Shown here: positions 33,486 to 43,409 of the stretch, piece after piece
Layout: each line of letters starts with the position of its first letter
How positions within the stretch are numbered: the first letter of the stretch is position 1
Assembly (NCBI GenBank): GCA_021324445.1
Contig: JAJPJC010000165.1
Location: 1-50,245 of the forward strand
DNA from: Isosphaeraceae bacterium
GTDB lineage: Bacteria > Planctomycetota > Planctomycetia > Isosphaerales > Isosphaeraceae
Direction of reading: 5' to 3'
DNA length: 50,245 bases
Program-made: the position numbers and the translations under genes
The notes under the pieces: model-generated
Databases searched by the model: none
What the model saw: only the letters and a program-made list of their open reading frames with translations
Told to the model about the DNA's origin: nothing

Positions 33486-34559
33486 ATGGACCCTGGACGG
33501 TGGGTGCGAGTTCCTGCTGAGCTCGAGAATTCGGGGCCGGCGGTGATGGCGGGATTCGGTCCGCGGGTGATGCTCTGTCCGGAGCCGGCGCGCGGGGCGG
33601 CGCTGGAGGTCCTGTACCGCCGGGTGCCGTCGGTGCTGCGGGACCGCCTGATCGCCGACGTGCTGGACGAGGCCCGGCGGGGTGAGGTTGACCTCTCCGG
33701 GCTGTGGGTGGCGCGCGACCGGGCGGGCCGGATCCTCGGCGCGCTGTTGACCCAGCCCCTGGCCGGCAAGGCGGCGGCGCTGTGGGCGCCCGAGGTTCGG
33801 GCCTCGTGGGGGCGGGCCCGGCTGGCCGCCGCGCTGGTCGAGATCGCCCTGGTCGATCTGACGGCTCGAGGGTTCCGCCTGGTCCAGGCCGTGCTCGACG
33901 AGTCGGCCGGCCCGCAGGCGGCCCGCGACCTGACCCGCGGCGGGATGCCCCGGGTGACCGAGCTGATCTACCTCGAGCGCGACACGGCGTCCCCGCTACC
34001 CCCGGGCGCAATTGGGCGCGGGTCTCCCGACCCCGCCCTCCCGGCCCATCCCCCTCCCCCCGCGAGCTTCCACTGGCAGCCGTATGGCCCGGAGATCGAG
34101 GCCGAGTTCCGCGCGGTCCTGGAGGCGACCTACCAGGGGAGCCTGGATATGCCCGAGCTGGAGGGGACGCGTGGGCTCGAAGACATCCTGGACGGACATC
34201 GCGGCGCGGGGCTGTTCGCGCCCGGGCACTGGCAGCTCGGGCGGATCCCCGGCGAGCCGGCAGCCGCCGCCGTGCTGCTGATGACGGAGGTCCCCGGCCG
34301 CGACGCCTGGGAAGTGATCTATCTGGGACTGACCCCCGCCGCCCGGGGCCGCGGCCTGGGCCGCGCCGTGCTGCGGCGCGCCCTGGAGCTGGCCCGCGAC
34401 CACACCCCGCGCCTCGAGCTGGCCGTCGACCTGCGGAACACCCCGGCCGTGCGGCTCTACGGTGCCGCCGGCTTCACCGTCCGCGACCGCCGCGCCGTCC
34501 ACCTCGCCATCCTCGGCGGCTCGGGCCAGGCGTCGGCCGCGCCTCCCCCGCAGACCTGA
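33486..34559 (+). CDS. Tandem GNAT acetyltransferase
   Basis: 357 residues. The C-terminal half is a clear GNAT domain: VIYLGLTPAARGRGLGRAVLRRALELARDHTPRLELAVDLRNTPAVRLYGAAGFTVRDRRAV contains the acetyl-CoA loop (RGRGLG) and the NxxAxxLYxxxGF ending. The N-terminal half (GLWVARDRAGRILGALLTQPLAGKAAALWAPEVR...LVDLTARGFRLVQAVLDE) looks like a degenerate first GNAT, as in MshD-like two-domain enzymes. The acceptor is unknown. It begins 1 base after the PIN stop but is probably unrelated to the toxin pair. A 6-bp stem hairpin (34562-34578) follows the stop codon. Confidence 0.82.
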   Translation: MDPGRWVRVPAELENSGPAVMAGFGPRVMLCPEPARGAALEVLYRRVPSVLRDRLIADVLDEARRGEVDLSGLWVARDRAGRILGALLTQPLAGKAAALWAPEVRASWGRARLAAALVEIALVDLTARGFRLVQAVLDESAGPQAARDLTRGGMPRVTELIYLERDTASPLPPGAIGRGSPDPALPAHPPPPASFHWQPYGPEIEAEFRAVLEATYQGSLDMPELEGTRGLEDILDGHRGAGLFAPGHWQLGRIPGEPAAAAVLLMTEVPGRDAWEVIYLGLTPAARGRGLGRAVLRRALELARDHTPRLELAVDLRNTPAVRLYGAAGFTVRDRRAVHLAILGGSGQASAAPPPQT

Positions 34560-34689
34560 TCCGACGGCCGTTCCGTCGTGGTTCCCCGAGCGCCGTGCCG
34601 CACCACCTGCGGTGGGTTCCTGGCCCAGCAACCTAACGGTGACGCTCCGCGCGGTCGTCTCGGTTGGGCGTGCCGGAGGCCCTCTCATC

Positions 34690-35463
34690 TCAAGCGAGGC
34701 GGTTGGCCGCGGGGGAGGACGGGCCGAGACTCGCGTCGGCAGCCAGCTCGCCGGCCGGCCGGTGGCGGAGGATCTCGCCCTGTTTGAGGTAGACCACCGC
34801 CTCCGCGATGTTGGCGGCGTGGTCGGCGATCCGCTCGAGGTTCCGCGCGGTGTTGACCAGCCGCAGCCAGGTGTTGAGCCGCTCGGGGCTGCGGGCGATC
34901 TCCGGCTTGATCTGCTTGCGCACGGCCCGGTAGTCACGATCGATCCGCTGATCAGCGGCGATCACGGCCCGGGCCAGCGCGACATCCGCCCGGGTGAGCG
35001 CATCGAGGCTGTCGTGAACCTGGTCCAGGGCCTCCAGTGCAAGATCTTCCAGCGCCTGGGGGACCGGCAGGGCCTGGGGATCACCGGCCAGCTTCTTGAC
35101 CCGCTTGGCGATGTGTCGGGCCAGGTCGCCGAGGCGATCGAGGTCGGCGTTGATCTTGAGCACCGCCGCGACCCGCCGCAGGTCGGAGGCGACCGGCTGG
35201 TGCAGGGCCAAGACCCGGACGCACTCGCGCTCGATCTGGACTTCCCAGTGATTCACCACCCGCTTCTGCCGCTTGACCGCGTCGGCCAGCTCGACCCGGC
35301 CATCGCACAGGGCATGAATACTCTGGCTCAGCGCGTCCTCGACCACCGCCGCCAGTTTCAGGACCTCCGACCAGAGGCTCTCCATGTCCCGGAGGAAACT
35401 CCGGCCTACCGTGACCCGTTCGTGATCCCAGTCCCCATCCCAGGCATGCGGTTCCTGTGACAT
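34690..35463 (-). CDS. phoU: Phosphate-transport regulator PhoU
   Basis: 257 residues, the usual size of two PhoU helical repeats. Repeat 1: MESLWSEVLKLAAVVEDALSQSIHALCDGRVELADAVKRQKRVVNHWEVQIERECVRVLALHQPVASDLRRVAAVLKINADLDRLGDLARHIAK. Repeat 2: LARAVIAADQRIDRDYRAVRKQI...NTWLRLVNTARNLERIADHAANIAE. The metal-binding ExxxD/RxxD patterns (DLDRLGDLA, NLERIADHA) are present. PhoU dampens the Pho regulon through the Pst transporter and PhoR; no pst genes are in the window. Start at 35463 (or 35472). Convergent with the GNAT gene. Confidence 0.94.
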   Translation of the reverse strand: MSQEPHAWDGDWDHERVTVGRSFLRDMESLWSEVLKLAAVVEDALSQSIHALCDGRVELADAVKRQKRVVNHWEVQIERECVRVLALHQPVASDLRRVAAVLKINADLDRLGDLARHIAKRVKKLAGDPQALPVPQALEDLALEALDQVHDSLDALTRADVALARAVIAADQRIDRDYRAVRKQIKPEIARSPERLNTWLRLVNTARNLERIADHAANIAEAVVYLKQGEILRHRPAGELAADASLGPSSPAANRLA

Positions 35464-35472
35464 CGCCGCCAA

Positions 35473-35948
35473 CCCCGTCCCGTTGCCTCGGTTTGTCTGG
35501 CCTCACCCCGCTCCGCACCGCTCGGTTATGGCATAAGTAAACCGTTCTGCGTCCCTCCTTGATCGCCGAGCCTGTCCGCTCCGCGGTCCCGTCCTGCCCC
35601 GCCCCCGGATCACCACGTGCCGGCCCGCACCGGAACACGCGCGGGGCCAACAGTTGAGCTTAGGACATACCGCCTCGCCACACAACGCCAAACCTGCAAA
35701 TACACGAGAATTTCACAGTTATGGATGAAATGGCGAACATCCGGCGGTTCCCGTTGCTGGTTGCCGGTTCTTCGAGGACCTCGATTGACCGATTTCGGTC
35801 GGGCAGACTCGTGACACTCCGCTCGGTCTGGACATCACGTGCTCGAGGTCACTAGGATCGCGGGGAGTCGTGCCGCGGGATTGTCCCGCGCGGTCTCGTC
35901 AAGCCGGGACGAAACCGGCTCGGCCGGCAATCGGGAAGCGAAACTCCG
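35473..35948. other. Intergenic region with AT-richer island and leader hairpins
   Basis: No coding potential recognised. Bases 35690-35745 are markedly AT-richer than the surroundings. Close to the next gene are two perfect 6-bp stems: CGCGGG-attgt-CCCGCG (35874-35890) and AGCCGG...CCGGCT (35902-35920). They could form a structured 5' leader for the cytochrome gene. No riboswitch family was recognised here. Confidence 0.5.
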
Positions 35949-37135
35949 GTGGAGCACTCGATTGGATCCGCATCACAACGGCGGCCGCCCGCGAAGCCGA
36001 TGATCCCCCTCCTGGCCCTGGCCCTGGTGGCTTCAGCGGGGCTGTGGATGACCTGGGCATCCCGGCGGACTTCCCCGCCGTTGAGCCGTCATCGGCCCGA
36101 CCCGCCCTCGCCGTATCCCAACACACGGCCGGGGGTCAAGTACGTCGGGGATGCGGCCTGCGCCCGCTGCCATGCCGAGATCACCCGGACCTTCCGCGAG
36201 CACCCGATGGGCCGCTCCCTCTCCCCCATCGCCGCGGCGGGGGTCGCCGACGGAGGCGACCGGCCTCGATTCACAGCCCAGGGCCTCGAGTACTCGGTCG
36301 AACATCGGGGAGGACGCGTCATCCACCGGGAGGCGCGACGCGATGCGCAGGGCTGCGTCATCGCCCAGCACGAGGCCGAGGTCCAGTTCGCGATCGGCTC
36401 CGGCAGGCAGGGGATCACCTTCCTGATCGAGCGCGACGGCTTCCTGTTCGAATCCCCGATCACCTGGTGCCCCCGGCAGCGGCGCTGGGACCTGTCCCCC
36501 GGCTACGAGGCGCGGAACACCCACTTCGACCGGCCCATCCAGGCCGAATGCCTCTACTGCCACGCGAACCGGGTCGAGCCGGTGGAGGGGACGATCAACC
36601 GGTATCAGCAGCCGATCTTCCGGGGCCACGCGATCGGCTGCGAGCGGTGTCACGGGCCGGGCGAGCTGCACGTCGTCCGCCCGGAGCCGGTCGCAGGCCA
36701 GGCCCCGCGGATCGTCAATCCGGCCAGGCTGGAGCCCGCGCTCCGGGAGGCCGTCTGCGAGCAGTGTCACTTGCTGGGCGAGCGGCGCGTGGTGCGGGCC
36801 GCCGGCGGAGCGAGGACTATCGGCCCGGTCTGCCGTTCCCCCGCTTCTGGTCGGTGCTCGTGCCGTCGGGAGGACCGGCCCAGGACCGGTTCGTCGGGCA
36901 GGTCGAACAGATGCACGCGAGCCGATGCTTCCGCGCCAGTGGAGGTCGGCTCGGGTGCATCTCCTGCCACGACCCACATCAACGGCCCAGCCCCGAGGAG
37001 GCGGTGGCCTCGTACCGGGATCGTTGCCTGGACTGCCACGCCGACCGGGGTTGTCGCCTCCCGAGGGATCTCCGGCTCGCACGGAGCCGGGACGAGGATT
37101 GCGCCGGCTGTCACGATTCCAGTTCGGCCGACATT
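35949..37135 (+). pseudogene. Multiheme c-type cytochrome, frameshifted near 36800
   Basis: Starts with GTG at 35949 (or ATG 36000) and a membrane/signal segment (MIPLLALALVASAGLWMTWA). Heme motifs CARCH, CLYCH, CERCH and CEQCH follow in one frame. Near 36800 (CGCCGGCGGAGCGAGG) the frame changes; in the new frame DYRPGLPFPRFWSVLVPSGG is followed by CISCH, CLDCH and CAGCH. Seven hemes in this order resemble periplasmic multiheme cytochromes of the doubled-CXXCH type. One or two bases lost or gained would restore a single protein. The normal end is replaced by a DUF1559 segment at about 37136. Confidence 0.72.
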
Positions 37136-38032
37136 GGCTGGGAGGCCTGGAATTCCGGCGTGAACCAACTCCCATGGCGCGCCTTGCTCCTGCCCCAGAT
37201 CGAGGGGAACCCCGTGTACAACGCCATCAACCTCGGGGCCAGCCCCACGGGCGGAGGCACGACCGGCAGCGGGACCGCCGACGCGCAATCCGGCTCGTTC
37301 CTGACGGTGGTCAACACGCTGCCCGGCTCGGTTTGGCTTTGCCCTTCGGACGGCACCAACGGCGATGGGCGCATGCCCTGCTGTACGGCCACCGGGCAAT
37401 GGCCCGCCTACGTGCAGCCGAACGTCATGGGCGTCACGACGATCCCCGTCACCAACTACCAGGGCAGCTTCGGTGACAATTTCAGCGGCGTCAACTGCTG
37501 CACGCCCTGGGAGACCCCCTGGGGTGTGACCCCGCCCCTGGGCCAGAATCGCCTCGGCTATCCCGGCTTTTGGGGCTCACTCTGGGGCCCCCCGCCAGGC
37601 CTCGCTCCCCTGGGGGGCTCGCTCCGCGGGATCTTCGATTGTTACACGCAGCAGAAGTGCGCGCTCAACAGCGTGACCGATGGGACGAGCAACACCATCA
37701 TGGTCGGCGAGGATCTCCCTTCCCGGCAGGGCGGCAACGCCTTCTGGTCCTTCAACGAGGCGACCACGGGCACGACCGTCCCGATGAACTGGAATACCAA
37801 TTCCTACCCCGCCAACGGCCCGGGATGCTTCGGCGGTTGGGAGATGCTCTCACCGCTGGGATGCCGGTTCTCGAGCGGCCGGAAGGGGTTCAAGAGCTTC
37901 CACCCAGGCGGGGCGAACTTCCTCTTCACCGACGGCTCCGTCCACTTCCTGAAGCAAAGCATCAACTTGTTCACCTACAACGCCCTGGGCAGCCGCGCCG
38001 GCGGCGAGGTCATCAGCTCCGACGCCTACTGA
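37136..38032 (+). pseudogene. DUF1559 C-terminal part fused in frame to the cytochrome
   Basis: From GWEAWNSGVNQLPWRALLLPQIEGNPVYNAINL to the end this is a DUF1559 (SBP_bac_10) protein: VWLCPSDG, TNYQGSFGD, VTDGTSNTIMVGE and FHPGGANFLFTDGSVHFLKQSIN are the family's landmarks. The usual start, a type IV pilin-like signal ([26 protein letters not shown]), is absent. The reading frame instead runs in directly from the cytochrome's CAGCHDSSSADI. DUF1559 proteins are abundant pseudopilin-like proteins in planctomycetes. The fusion looks like a deletion joining two genes, although an assembly join is possible. Confidence 0.75.
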
Positions 38033-38258
38033 GCCGGATCGATCGCCCCGCGGCCCACTTGTCCCGAACCCTCGTGGCCCGGCCGGCGAGTGCCCGGCCG
38101 GGCAAACTCATCCCTCCAGCCGCTCGTTCACGATCCGTCCCGGGGCCGGCCGATCCTCCGCGCGAGCGAGGAGGTCCCCGATCCGACGACGGGGTCGTTG
38201 ACCGTGTGCAGGTACCCGATTACCAGGGACCTCTATCACCGGGGAGATTCCACCCATC

Positions 38259-38744
38259 ATGCCCACTCCGTTCGATCGCTCCAAGGTCGTCTCGATGCTG
38301 GCCGGTCTGGGTCTGGTCCTGGTCCTCGGCTGCGGCGACGACTCGGGTCTCGGCAAGCGCTACCCTGTCTCCGGCACGGTCACCTACAAGGGGCAGCCGT
38401 TAGAGAAGGGTGACATCACCTTCCGACCAGCCCAGGCCGCAGGGCGCGCCGCCCACGGCACGATCTCCGGCGGCACCTATTCCTTGTCCACCGCCGGCGA
38501 CAACGACGGCGCCTTGCCGGGGACCTACCTGGTGAGCATCGTCGCCCGGGAGGTCGATATCGCCAAGGCCCAGGAGGAGGCCAAGGCCAAGAATCGGGTC
38601 GTCTTCATGCAGAAGGTCGCAGCCCAGGCCCATAAGACGGCCAAGTCCCTCATCCCAGCCAAGTACGAGTCGCCCGACACCTCGGGCTTGAAGGGCGACG
38701 TCAAGGAGCAATCCAATCAGATTGATTTTCCACTAACGGACTGA
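38259..38744 (+). CDS. Planctomycete lipoprotein, carboxypeptidase-regulatory-like
   Basis: 161 residues with a lipoprotein signal: hydrophobic MLAGLGLVLVLGC with the lipidated cysteine at 25. The mature part begins GKRYPVSGTVTYKGQPLEKGDITFRPA, the beta-sandwich start common to small planctomycete lipoproteins that follow DUF1559 genes. The middle (GTISGGTYSLSTAGDNDGALPGTYLVSIVA) continues the fold. The function is unknown. Its position after the DUF1559 remnant is the usual pairing. Confidence 0.85.
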   Translation: MPTPFDRSKVVSMLAGLGLVLVLGCGDDSGLGKRYPVSGTVTYKGQPLEKGDITFRPAQAAGRAAHGTISGGTYSLSTAGDNDGALPGTYLVSIVAREVDIAKAQEEAKAKNRVVFMQKVAAQAHKTAKSLIPAKYESPDTSGLKGDVKEQSNQIDFPLTD

Positions 38745-39075
38745 ACCCCTGGGGCTTCCAGCCTCCGGGGTCGTACCGGGGCGAGGCCGCGGCGCGGGGC
38801 CGAGACCGCGCCCCGGCCGCGCGCCACCCGGCCGGACACACCACCCGCGGTGCCTCCGGCGCCAACCGGCCCGGAGACGGCCACGGCATTCGCTCGAAAC
38901 CGGGGCGGCTCCAGGCCCCGCCTCCCCGACCGCACCGTGGATTCCCCCGACCGGAGCGAGTCGAGCCCCGGTCCTTGACGCCCGCGCCACTGTCGATTAC
39001 GATTAGATCAGGCGACGGTCGACCGTCGCCCGGCCAGGGTTGGAGGCGTGAGATCCGACTCACAAGGGACACACC
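38745..39075. other. GC-rich intergenic region
   Basis: 331 bp with no gene recognised. Just after the lipoprotein stop, CCCCTGGGG and CCTCCGGGG offer a weak GC hairpin without a T-run. The stretch before the GntR gene contains GATTACGATTAGATCAGG, the only AT-richer part, where its promoter is most likely. Confidence 0.4.
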
Positions 39076-39759
39076 ATGCCAGAGCATACCTTGCTCGCGC
39101 TGCGGCCCGCGACCCGCCAGACCCTGGGCGAGAATGTCGCCGACTCGCTGCGCGAGGCCATCTTCCGTGGCCTGTTCAAGCCCGGCCAGCGGCTGGCCGA
39201 GGCGCCGCTGGCCAGCACGCTCAAGGTGAGCCGAGCGCCGGTCCGCATGGCCCTGACCTCGCTCGAGCAGGAGGGCCTGGTCAGCCGCACGACCAACCGC
39301 GGGACGACGGTCATCAGCCTCTCGCTCAAGGACGTCGAGGAGATCTGCAGCCTCCGCCTGCCGTTGGAGCTCCTGGCCGTCCGGCGGGCGATCGAGAAGG
39401 GATCGGGCAAGCACCTGGCCCGGCTCGAGGCCAACGTCCGCGAGACCGAGCAGGCCCGCTCGCCCGAGCAGCTCGCCACCCTGGATCTGGAGTTCCACGA
39501 AACGCTGGTCCGCGCCGCCGACCACAGCCGGCTGCTCAACACCTGGATGGGCCTGCGCTCGCAGATCCGCCTGCTCATGATGCGGCGGAACCTCAGCGAC
39601 GCGGAATCGCATCGCGCCACGGTGCGGTGCCACCGGGAGCTGCTGGAGGCCATCCAGAAGCGGGACCTGGCGCGCGCCGTCGAGGTGGTCGAGATGCATC
39701 ACCAGCGGCAATACGCCTGGTTGATCGAGGGCTTCGACGAAGTCGAGGCGGCGGGCTAG
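39076..39759 (+). CDS. GntR-family regulator with FCD domain
   Basis: 227 residues. Winged helix at about 13-78 (LGENVADSLREAIFRGLFKPGQRLAEAPLASTLKVSRAPVRMALTSLEQEGLVSRTTNRGTTV). The FCD ligand domain follows at about 85-215, with LDLEFHETLVRAADHSRL and RCHRELLEAIQKRDLARAVEVVEMHH carrying the usual metal-binding Asp/His positions. This is the FadR subgroup, which senses small acids and controls catabolic genes. AAGGG lies 9 bases before the ATG. It sits upstream of the DUF1549/DUF1553 cluster on the same strand and may regulate it. Confidence 0.93.
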   Translation: MPEHTLLALRPATRQTLGENVADSLREAIFRGLFKPGQRLAEAPLASTLKVSRAPVRMALTSLEQEGLVSRTTNRGTTVISLSLKDVEEICSLRLPLELLAVRRAIEKGSGKHLARLEANVRETEQARSPEQLATLDLEFHETLVRAADHSRLLNTWMGLRSQIRLLMMRRNLSDAESHRATVRCHRELLEAIQKRDLARAVEVVEMHHQRQYAWLIEGFDEVEAAG

Positions 39760-39956
39760 GTCGGAGACCGGCTCGGGGCCGGAGCCCCGGGCGGAAACAC
39801 TTCGTCTGCCCGGGTTTATGAACCACTGGGGACCGTTTGAGTCGATTGCACTCAGACGATGGATACAGAGGAGCTCGGTGGGCTTCACGCCGCGAGGCGG
39901 CGTTCGACCCACCCGACGGGCATTGCTCCCACACCCGTTCAGGTGAGGGATCCGCG

Positions 39957-42900
39957 ATGAGACCACGGGTCGACGGCTCCGGGATTCGCGGCGGCGTCCC
40001 GGCGGGCCGAAGGCGGACGGCCCGCCGCGGCCCGGCCAGGGGGCGATCCCCCGCTCGATTGCGGTCCGCTCTGGCCGTCCTCCTCGGGCTCTGGCTCCTG
40101 GGCGTGGGCGGCGCGACCGCAACGGTCGGGGCCCAGCAAGGCGGCGACGGCCAGGACTCCGACGGGATCGAATACTTCGAGAAAGCCATCCGGCCTGTGC
40201 TCGCCGAGCGCTGCTCCCCGTGTCACGGTGCCCGGGTCAAGAAGCCCAAGGGGGGCCTCGTCCTCGGGACTCGTGACCAGATGCTCCAGGGCGGCGACTC
40301 GGGGCCGGCGATCGTGCCGGGCGATCCGGAATCCAGCCTGCTCATCCAGGCCATCCGCTACCACGACGAGGCGCTGCGGATGCCCCCGAAGGGCCGGCTC
40401 GCTCCGGAGCAGGTGGCGGCGTTCGAATCCTGGGTGAAGCGCGGCGCGCCGGCCCCGGATACAGCTCCCGTCCCCGGCACCCACGAGGCGACCAAGCCGG
40501 CCGCGACCGGACCGGCGTCGCCGAGCGATCACTGGTCGTTTCGACCCCCGCGCGAACCGGCCGTCCCTGCGCGGGACCCCGCCGAGAGCCCCATCGATGC
40601 ATTCCTCCGGCTCGCGCTCAAGAAGGCCGGCTTGCCCGTCGCCCCCCCCGCCGATCGGCGGACGCTCATCCGCCGGGCCAGCTTCGACCTGACCGGCTTG
40701 CCGCCGCAGCCGGCGGAGGTCGAGGCTTTTCTGGCGGACCAGTCCCCGGAGGCCTTTGCCAAGGTCATCGACCGGCTCCTCGCCTCGCCCCGATACGGGG
40801 AGCACTGGGCGCGGCACTGGCTCGACCTGGTCCGTTACACTGACGAATTCAACGAGGTCTGGCGCTACCGCGACTGGGTCATCCGCGCCTTCAACGCCGA
40901 CCTTCCGTACGACCAGTTCCTCGTTCACCAGGTCGCCGGCGACCAGCTCCCCGCGGCCAGCCCGGGCGGTGTGAACGCTGACGGAATCATCGCGACCACG
41001 ATGCTGGCGATCGGGCCCTGGGGCGGGATCGACCGGCCGAAGCGGCTGGCCGACATCGTCGACGACCAGATCGACATCATCGGCCGGAGCTTCCTGGGCC
41101 TGACGATCGCCTGCGCCCGTTGCCACGATCACAAGTTCGACCCGATCGCGACGGCCGACTACTACGGGCTGGCGGGTTTCTTCTTCAGCAGCCGCATCCT
41201 GTCGGATACGGCCTACATCTCCCACACGGCGCCTCGGCTGAAGGTCCCGCTGGCGACGGCCGCTGAGGTTGCGGAGCACCGGCGGCGGATGGCCGAAGTC
41301 GACCGGTGGGCGGACCGCCTCCAGGCGAGCCGCGACCGACACTTTGCGGCTTTCGCGCGCAGCCTCCTGCCCCGGGTCGCAGATTACCTGCTGGCGTCCT
41401 GGGACTATCGGAACCGGCCTGCCGACCAGGCCGGCCTCTCGGCGGAGGCGTTTGCCCGGCGCCACGGCCTGCGCGAATCGGCCCTGCGCCGCTGGGTCGA
41501 CTACCTGGACGGTCCGCGCGTCGGCGAGTTCCACCGGCTGGATCAAGCCGTCCGCGACTTCGACGGCGAGCCGGGCGTCGAGGTCTGGCGAGCCGCCGCG
41601 GAGCGGCCCTGGTGGAGCTACAACAGCACCGATCACGACGTGCCCATCGAGACCTTCGTGCTCCCGCCGCGCTCGGTCTCGGTGAACCCGGGCGTCGAGG
41701 GGGGCTCGGTCGGCTGGAAGAGCCCCCTCGCGGCGACGGTGCGGATCGCGGGCCGGCTCACCGACGCCGATCCCCACGACGGCGCCGGCGTCGCCTGGAC
41801 GATCGACCATCTGACACGCCAGGGGCGGTGCGAGCTGTCGTCGGGAGTGCTCCCCAACGGCGGCTCGCAGCGACTCGATCAGGGCCGGCTCGCCAGCCGA
41901 TTGGACGCGGTCCGAGTCGAGCCCGGCGACGTCATCCAGCTCCAGGTCGCCCTGGCGAAGGGGGATGCCCACTACGACATCACGAATGTCGAGCTGACGA
42001 TCTCGGCTCCGGATCGATCGGCCGATTGGAATCTCGCGCGGGACGTCGGGGCGAACTTCCTGGCGAGCAACCCGCACGCGGACTCGCTGGGTAATCCCGG
42101 CGTCTGGCAATTCGACGACAGGGCCGGCAGCCACCGCGCCGGGCGGATGCCGGCGGTTGACCATGCCCTGGCGGATTGGGACGCCGCGGGCGGCGGGGAC
42201 CGGCCCGCCATCGAGCGGGCCGCCCGCAGGTTCGCCCAGGCGGTGGCGGCATCTTGCCCGGAGGATGCCCTCGTCCGGGAGCTGGCGGGCGTGCACAGCC
42301 CCTTCTGGAGCGAGGATCTCCGCGACCTGCCGGCTGAGGCGCAGGCCCAGCTCAAGGAGTTGACCGGCCGGCTCGAGGCGGCCAGGGCCCAGGTCCCGCC
42401 GTTGTCCTACGCCTCGGGGATCCAGGACGGAGGACCCCGCTACGGCCCCTACCCCGGCATCCAGGACGCGCGGATCTACATCCGGGGGAGCTACACCCAG
42501 CCCGGCCGTCGTGTCCCCCGGCACTTCCCGGCGGTGCTCGCCGGCCCGGAACCGCCCAGGATCACCAAGGGGAGTGGCCGGCTCGAGCTGGCCCGCTGGA
42601 TCGCCCGGCCCGACAACCCGCTCACGGCCCGCGTGATGGTCAACCGGATCTGGCAGCACCATTTCGGCGCGGGACTGGTCCGCACGCCCAGCAACTTCGG
42701 CCGCAAGGGCGAGCCGCCGACTCATCCCGAGCTGCTCGACTGGCTGGCCCTCCGGTTCGTGGAATTGGGCTGGTCGATCAAGGCCATGCACCGGCTGATC
42801 ATGCTCTCGGCCGCCTATCAACGCTCGAGCCAGGCGCCCGCCGCGCTGCTGGCCGCCGACCCGGAGAACCGCCTCTGGGGCCGGATGAACCGCCGCCGGC

Positions 42901-43379
42901 TGGAGGCCGAGGAGCTGTTCGACAGCCTGCTGGCTCTCGCCGGCCGGCTGCGGGATCAGCCCGGCGGCCCGGCCGAGTCCGACCCGGCCAGCCCGCGCCG
43001 GCTGATCTACCGGGCCACGTCGCGCTCGAACCGCTCGGATTTCGGCTCGGTCTTTGACCGCGCCAATCCGGCGCTGCACGTGGAGCGGCGGACGCTCTCG
43101 ACCGTGGCGCCCCAGGCACTCTACCTGATGAATCATCCCTGGGTCATGGAGCAGGCGCGCGGCCTGGCGCGCCGGCCCGAGATCGCCGCCGCGACCGACC
43201 CAGCCCGCCGGATCGACACCCTCCACCGCCTGGTCTTCGGCCGGTCGGCGACCGCCGAAGAGATCACCCTGGGCCGCGGCTTCCTCGCCGAGGCTCCCGC
43301 CACCGACGACGCGCAGGCGCCCTGGGACGCTTACGCGCACGCCTTACTCCTGACCAACGAATTCCTCTTTGTGGATTGA
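39957..43379 (+). CDS. PSCyt1-DUF1549-DUF1553 protein 1
   Basis: 1140 residues from the ATG at 39957 with GTGAGGG upstream (frame open to 39837). Secretion signal near 36-60 (ALAVLLGLWLLGVGGATA). A Planctomycete cytochrome C domain follows with one heme motif CSPCH at 86-90. DUF1549 comes next (RRASFDLTGLPPQPAEVEAFLAD...HWLDLVRYTD; CARCHDHKFDPI). After it is an inserted region of about 250 residues including a beta-rich module (VRIAGRLTDADPHDGAGVAW...VEPGDVIQLQVALAKGDAHYDITNVELTI). DUF1553 closes the protein (PDNPLTARVMVNRIWQHHFGAGLVRTPSNFG...LSTVAPQALYLMN). These proteins are typical secreted enzymes of planctomycetes, thought to act in polysaccharide breakdown. It is followed 30 bp later by a DUF1501 gene. 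Confidence 0.93.
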   Translation: MRPRVDGSGIRGGVPAGRRRTARRGPARGRSPARLRSALAVLLGLWLLGVGGATATVGAQQGGDGQDSDGIEYFEKAIRPVLAERCSPCHGARVKKPKGGLVLGTRDQMLQGGDSGPAIVPGDPESSLLIQAIRYHDEALRMPPKGRLAPEQVAAFESWVKRGAPAPDTAPVPGTHEATKPAATGPASPSDHWSFRPPREPAVPARDPAESPIDAFLRLALKKAGLPVAPPADRRTLIRRASFDLTGLPPQPAEVEAFLADQSPEAFAKVIDRLLASPRYGEHWARHWLDLVRYTDEFNEVWRYRDWVIRAFNADLPYDQFLVHQVAGDQLPAASPGGVNADGIIATTMLAIGPWGGIDRPKRLADIVDDQIDIIGRSFLGLTIACARCHDHKFDPIATADYYGLAGFFFSSRILSDTAYISHTAPRLKVPLATAAEVAEHRRRMAEVDRWADRLQASRDRHFAAFARSLLPRVADYLLASWDYRNRPADQAGLSAEAFARRHGLRESALRRWVDYLDGPRVGEFHRLDQAVRDFDGEPGVEVWRAAAERPWWSYNSTDHDVPIETFVLPPRSVSVNPGVEGGSVGWKSPLAATVRIAGRLTDADPHDGAGVAWTIDHLTRQGRCELSSGVLPNGGSQRLDQGRLASRLDAVRVEPGDVIQLQVALAKGDAHYDITNVELTISAPDRSADWNLARDVGANFLASNPHADSLGNPGVWQFDDRAGSHRAGRMPAVDHALADWDAAGGGDRPAIERAARRFAQAVAASCPEDALVRELAGVHSPFWSEDLRDLPAEAQAQLKELTGRLEAARAQVPPLSYASGIQDGGPRYGPYPGIQDARIYIRGSYTQPGRRVPRHFPAVLAGPEPPRITKGSGRLELARWIARPDNPLTARVMVNRIWQHHFGAGLVRTPSNFGRKGEPPTHPELLDWLALRFVELGWSIKAMHRLIMLSAAYQRSSQAPAALLAADPENRLWGRMNRRRLEAEELFDSLLALAGRLRDQPGGPAESDPASPRRLIYRATSRSNRSDFGSVFDRANPALHVERRTLSTVAPQALYLMNHPWVMEQARGLARRPEIAAATDPARRIDTLHRLVFGRSATAEEITLGRGFLAEAPATDDAQAPWDAYAHALLLTNEFLFVD

Positions 43380-43409
43380 CGGAATCCACCCCAACGCGGA
43401 GGACCAGCC

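Noticed and set aside
39939..43340. 1133-codon minus-strand open frame
   Set aside because: Mirror of the DUF1549/DUF1553 gene; the sense strand has the heme motif and family signatures, this frame has none.
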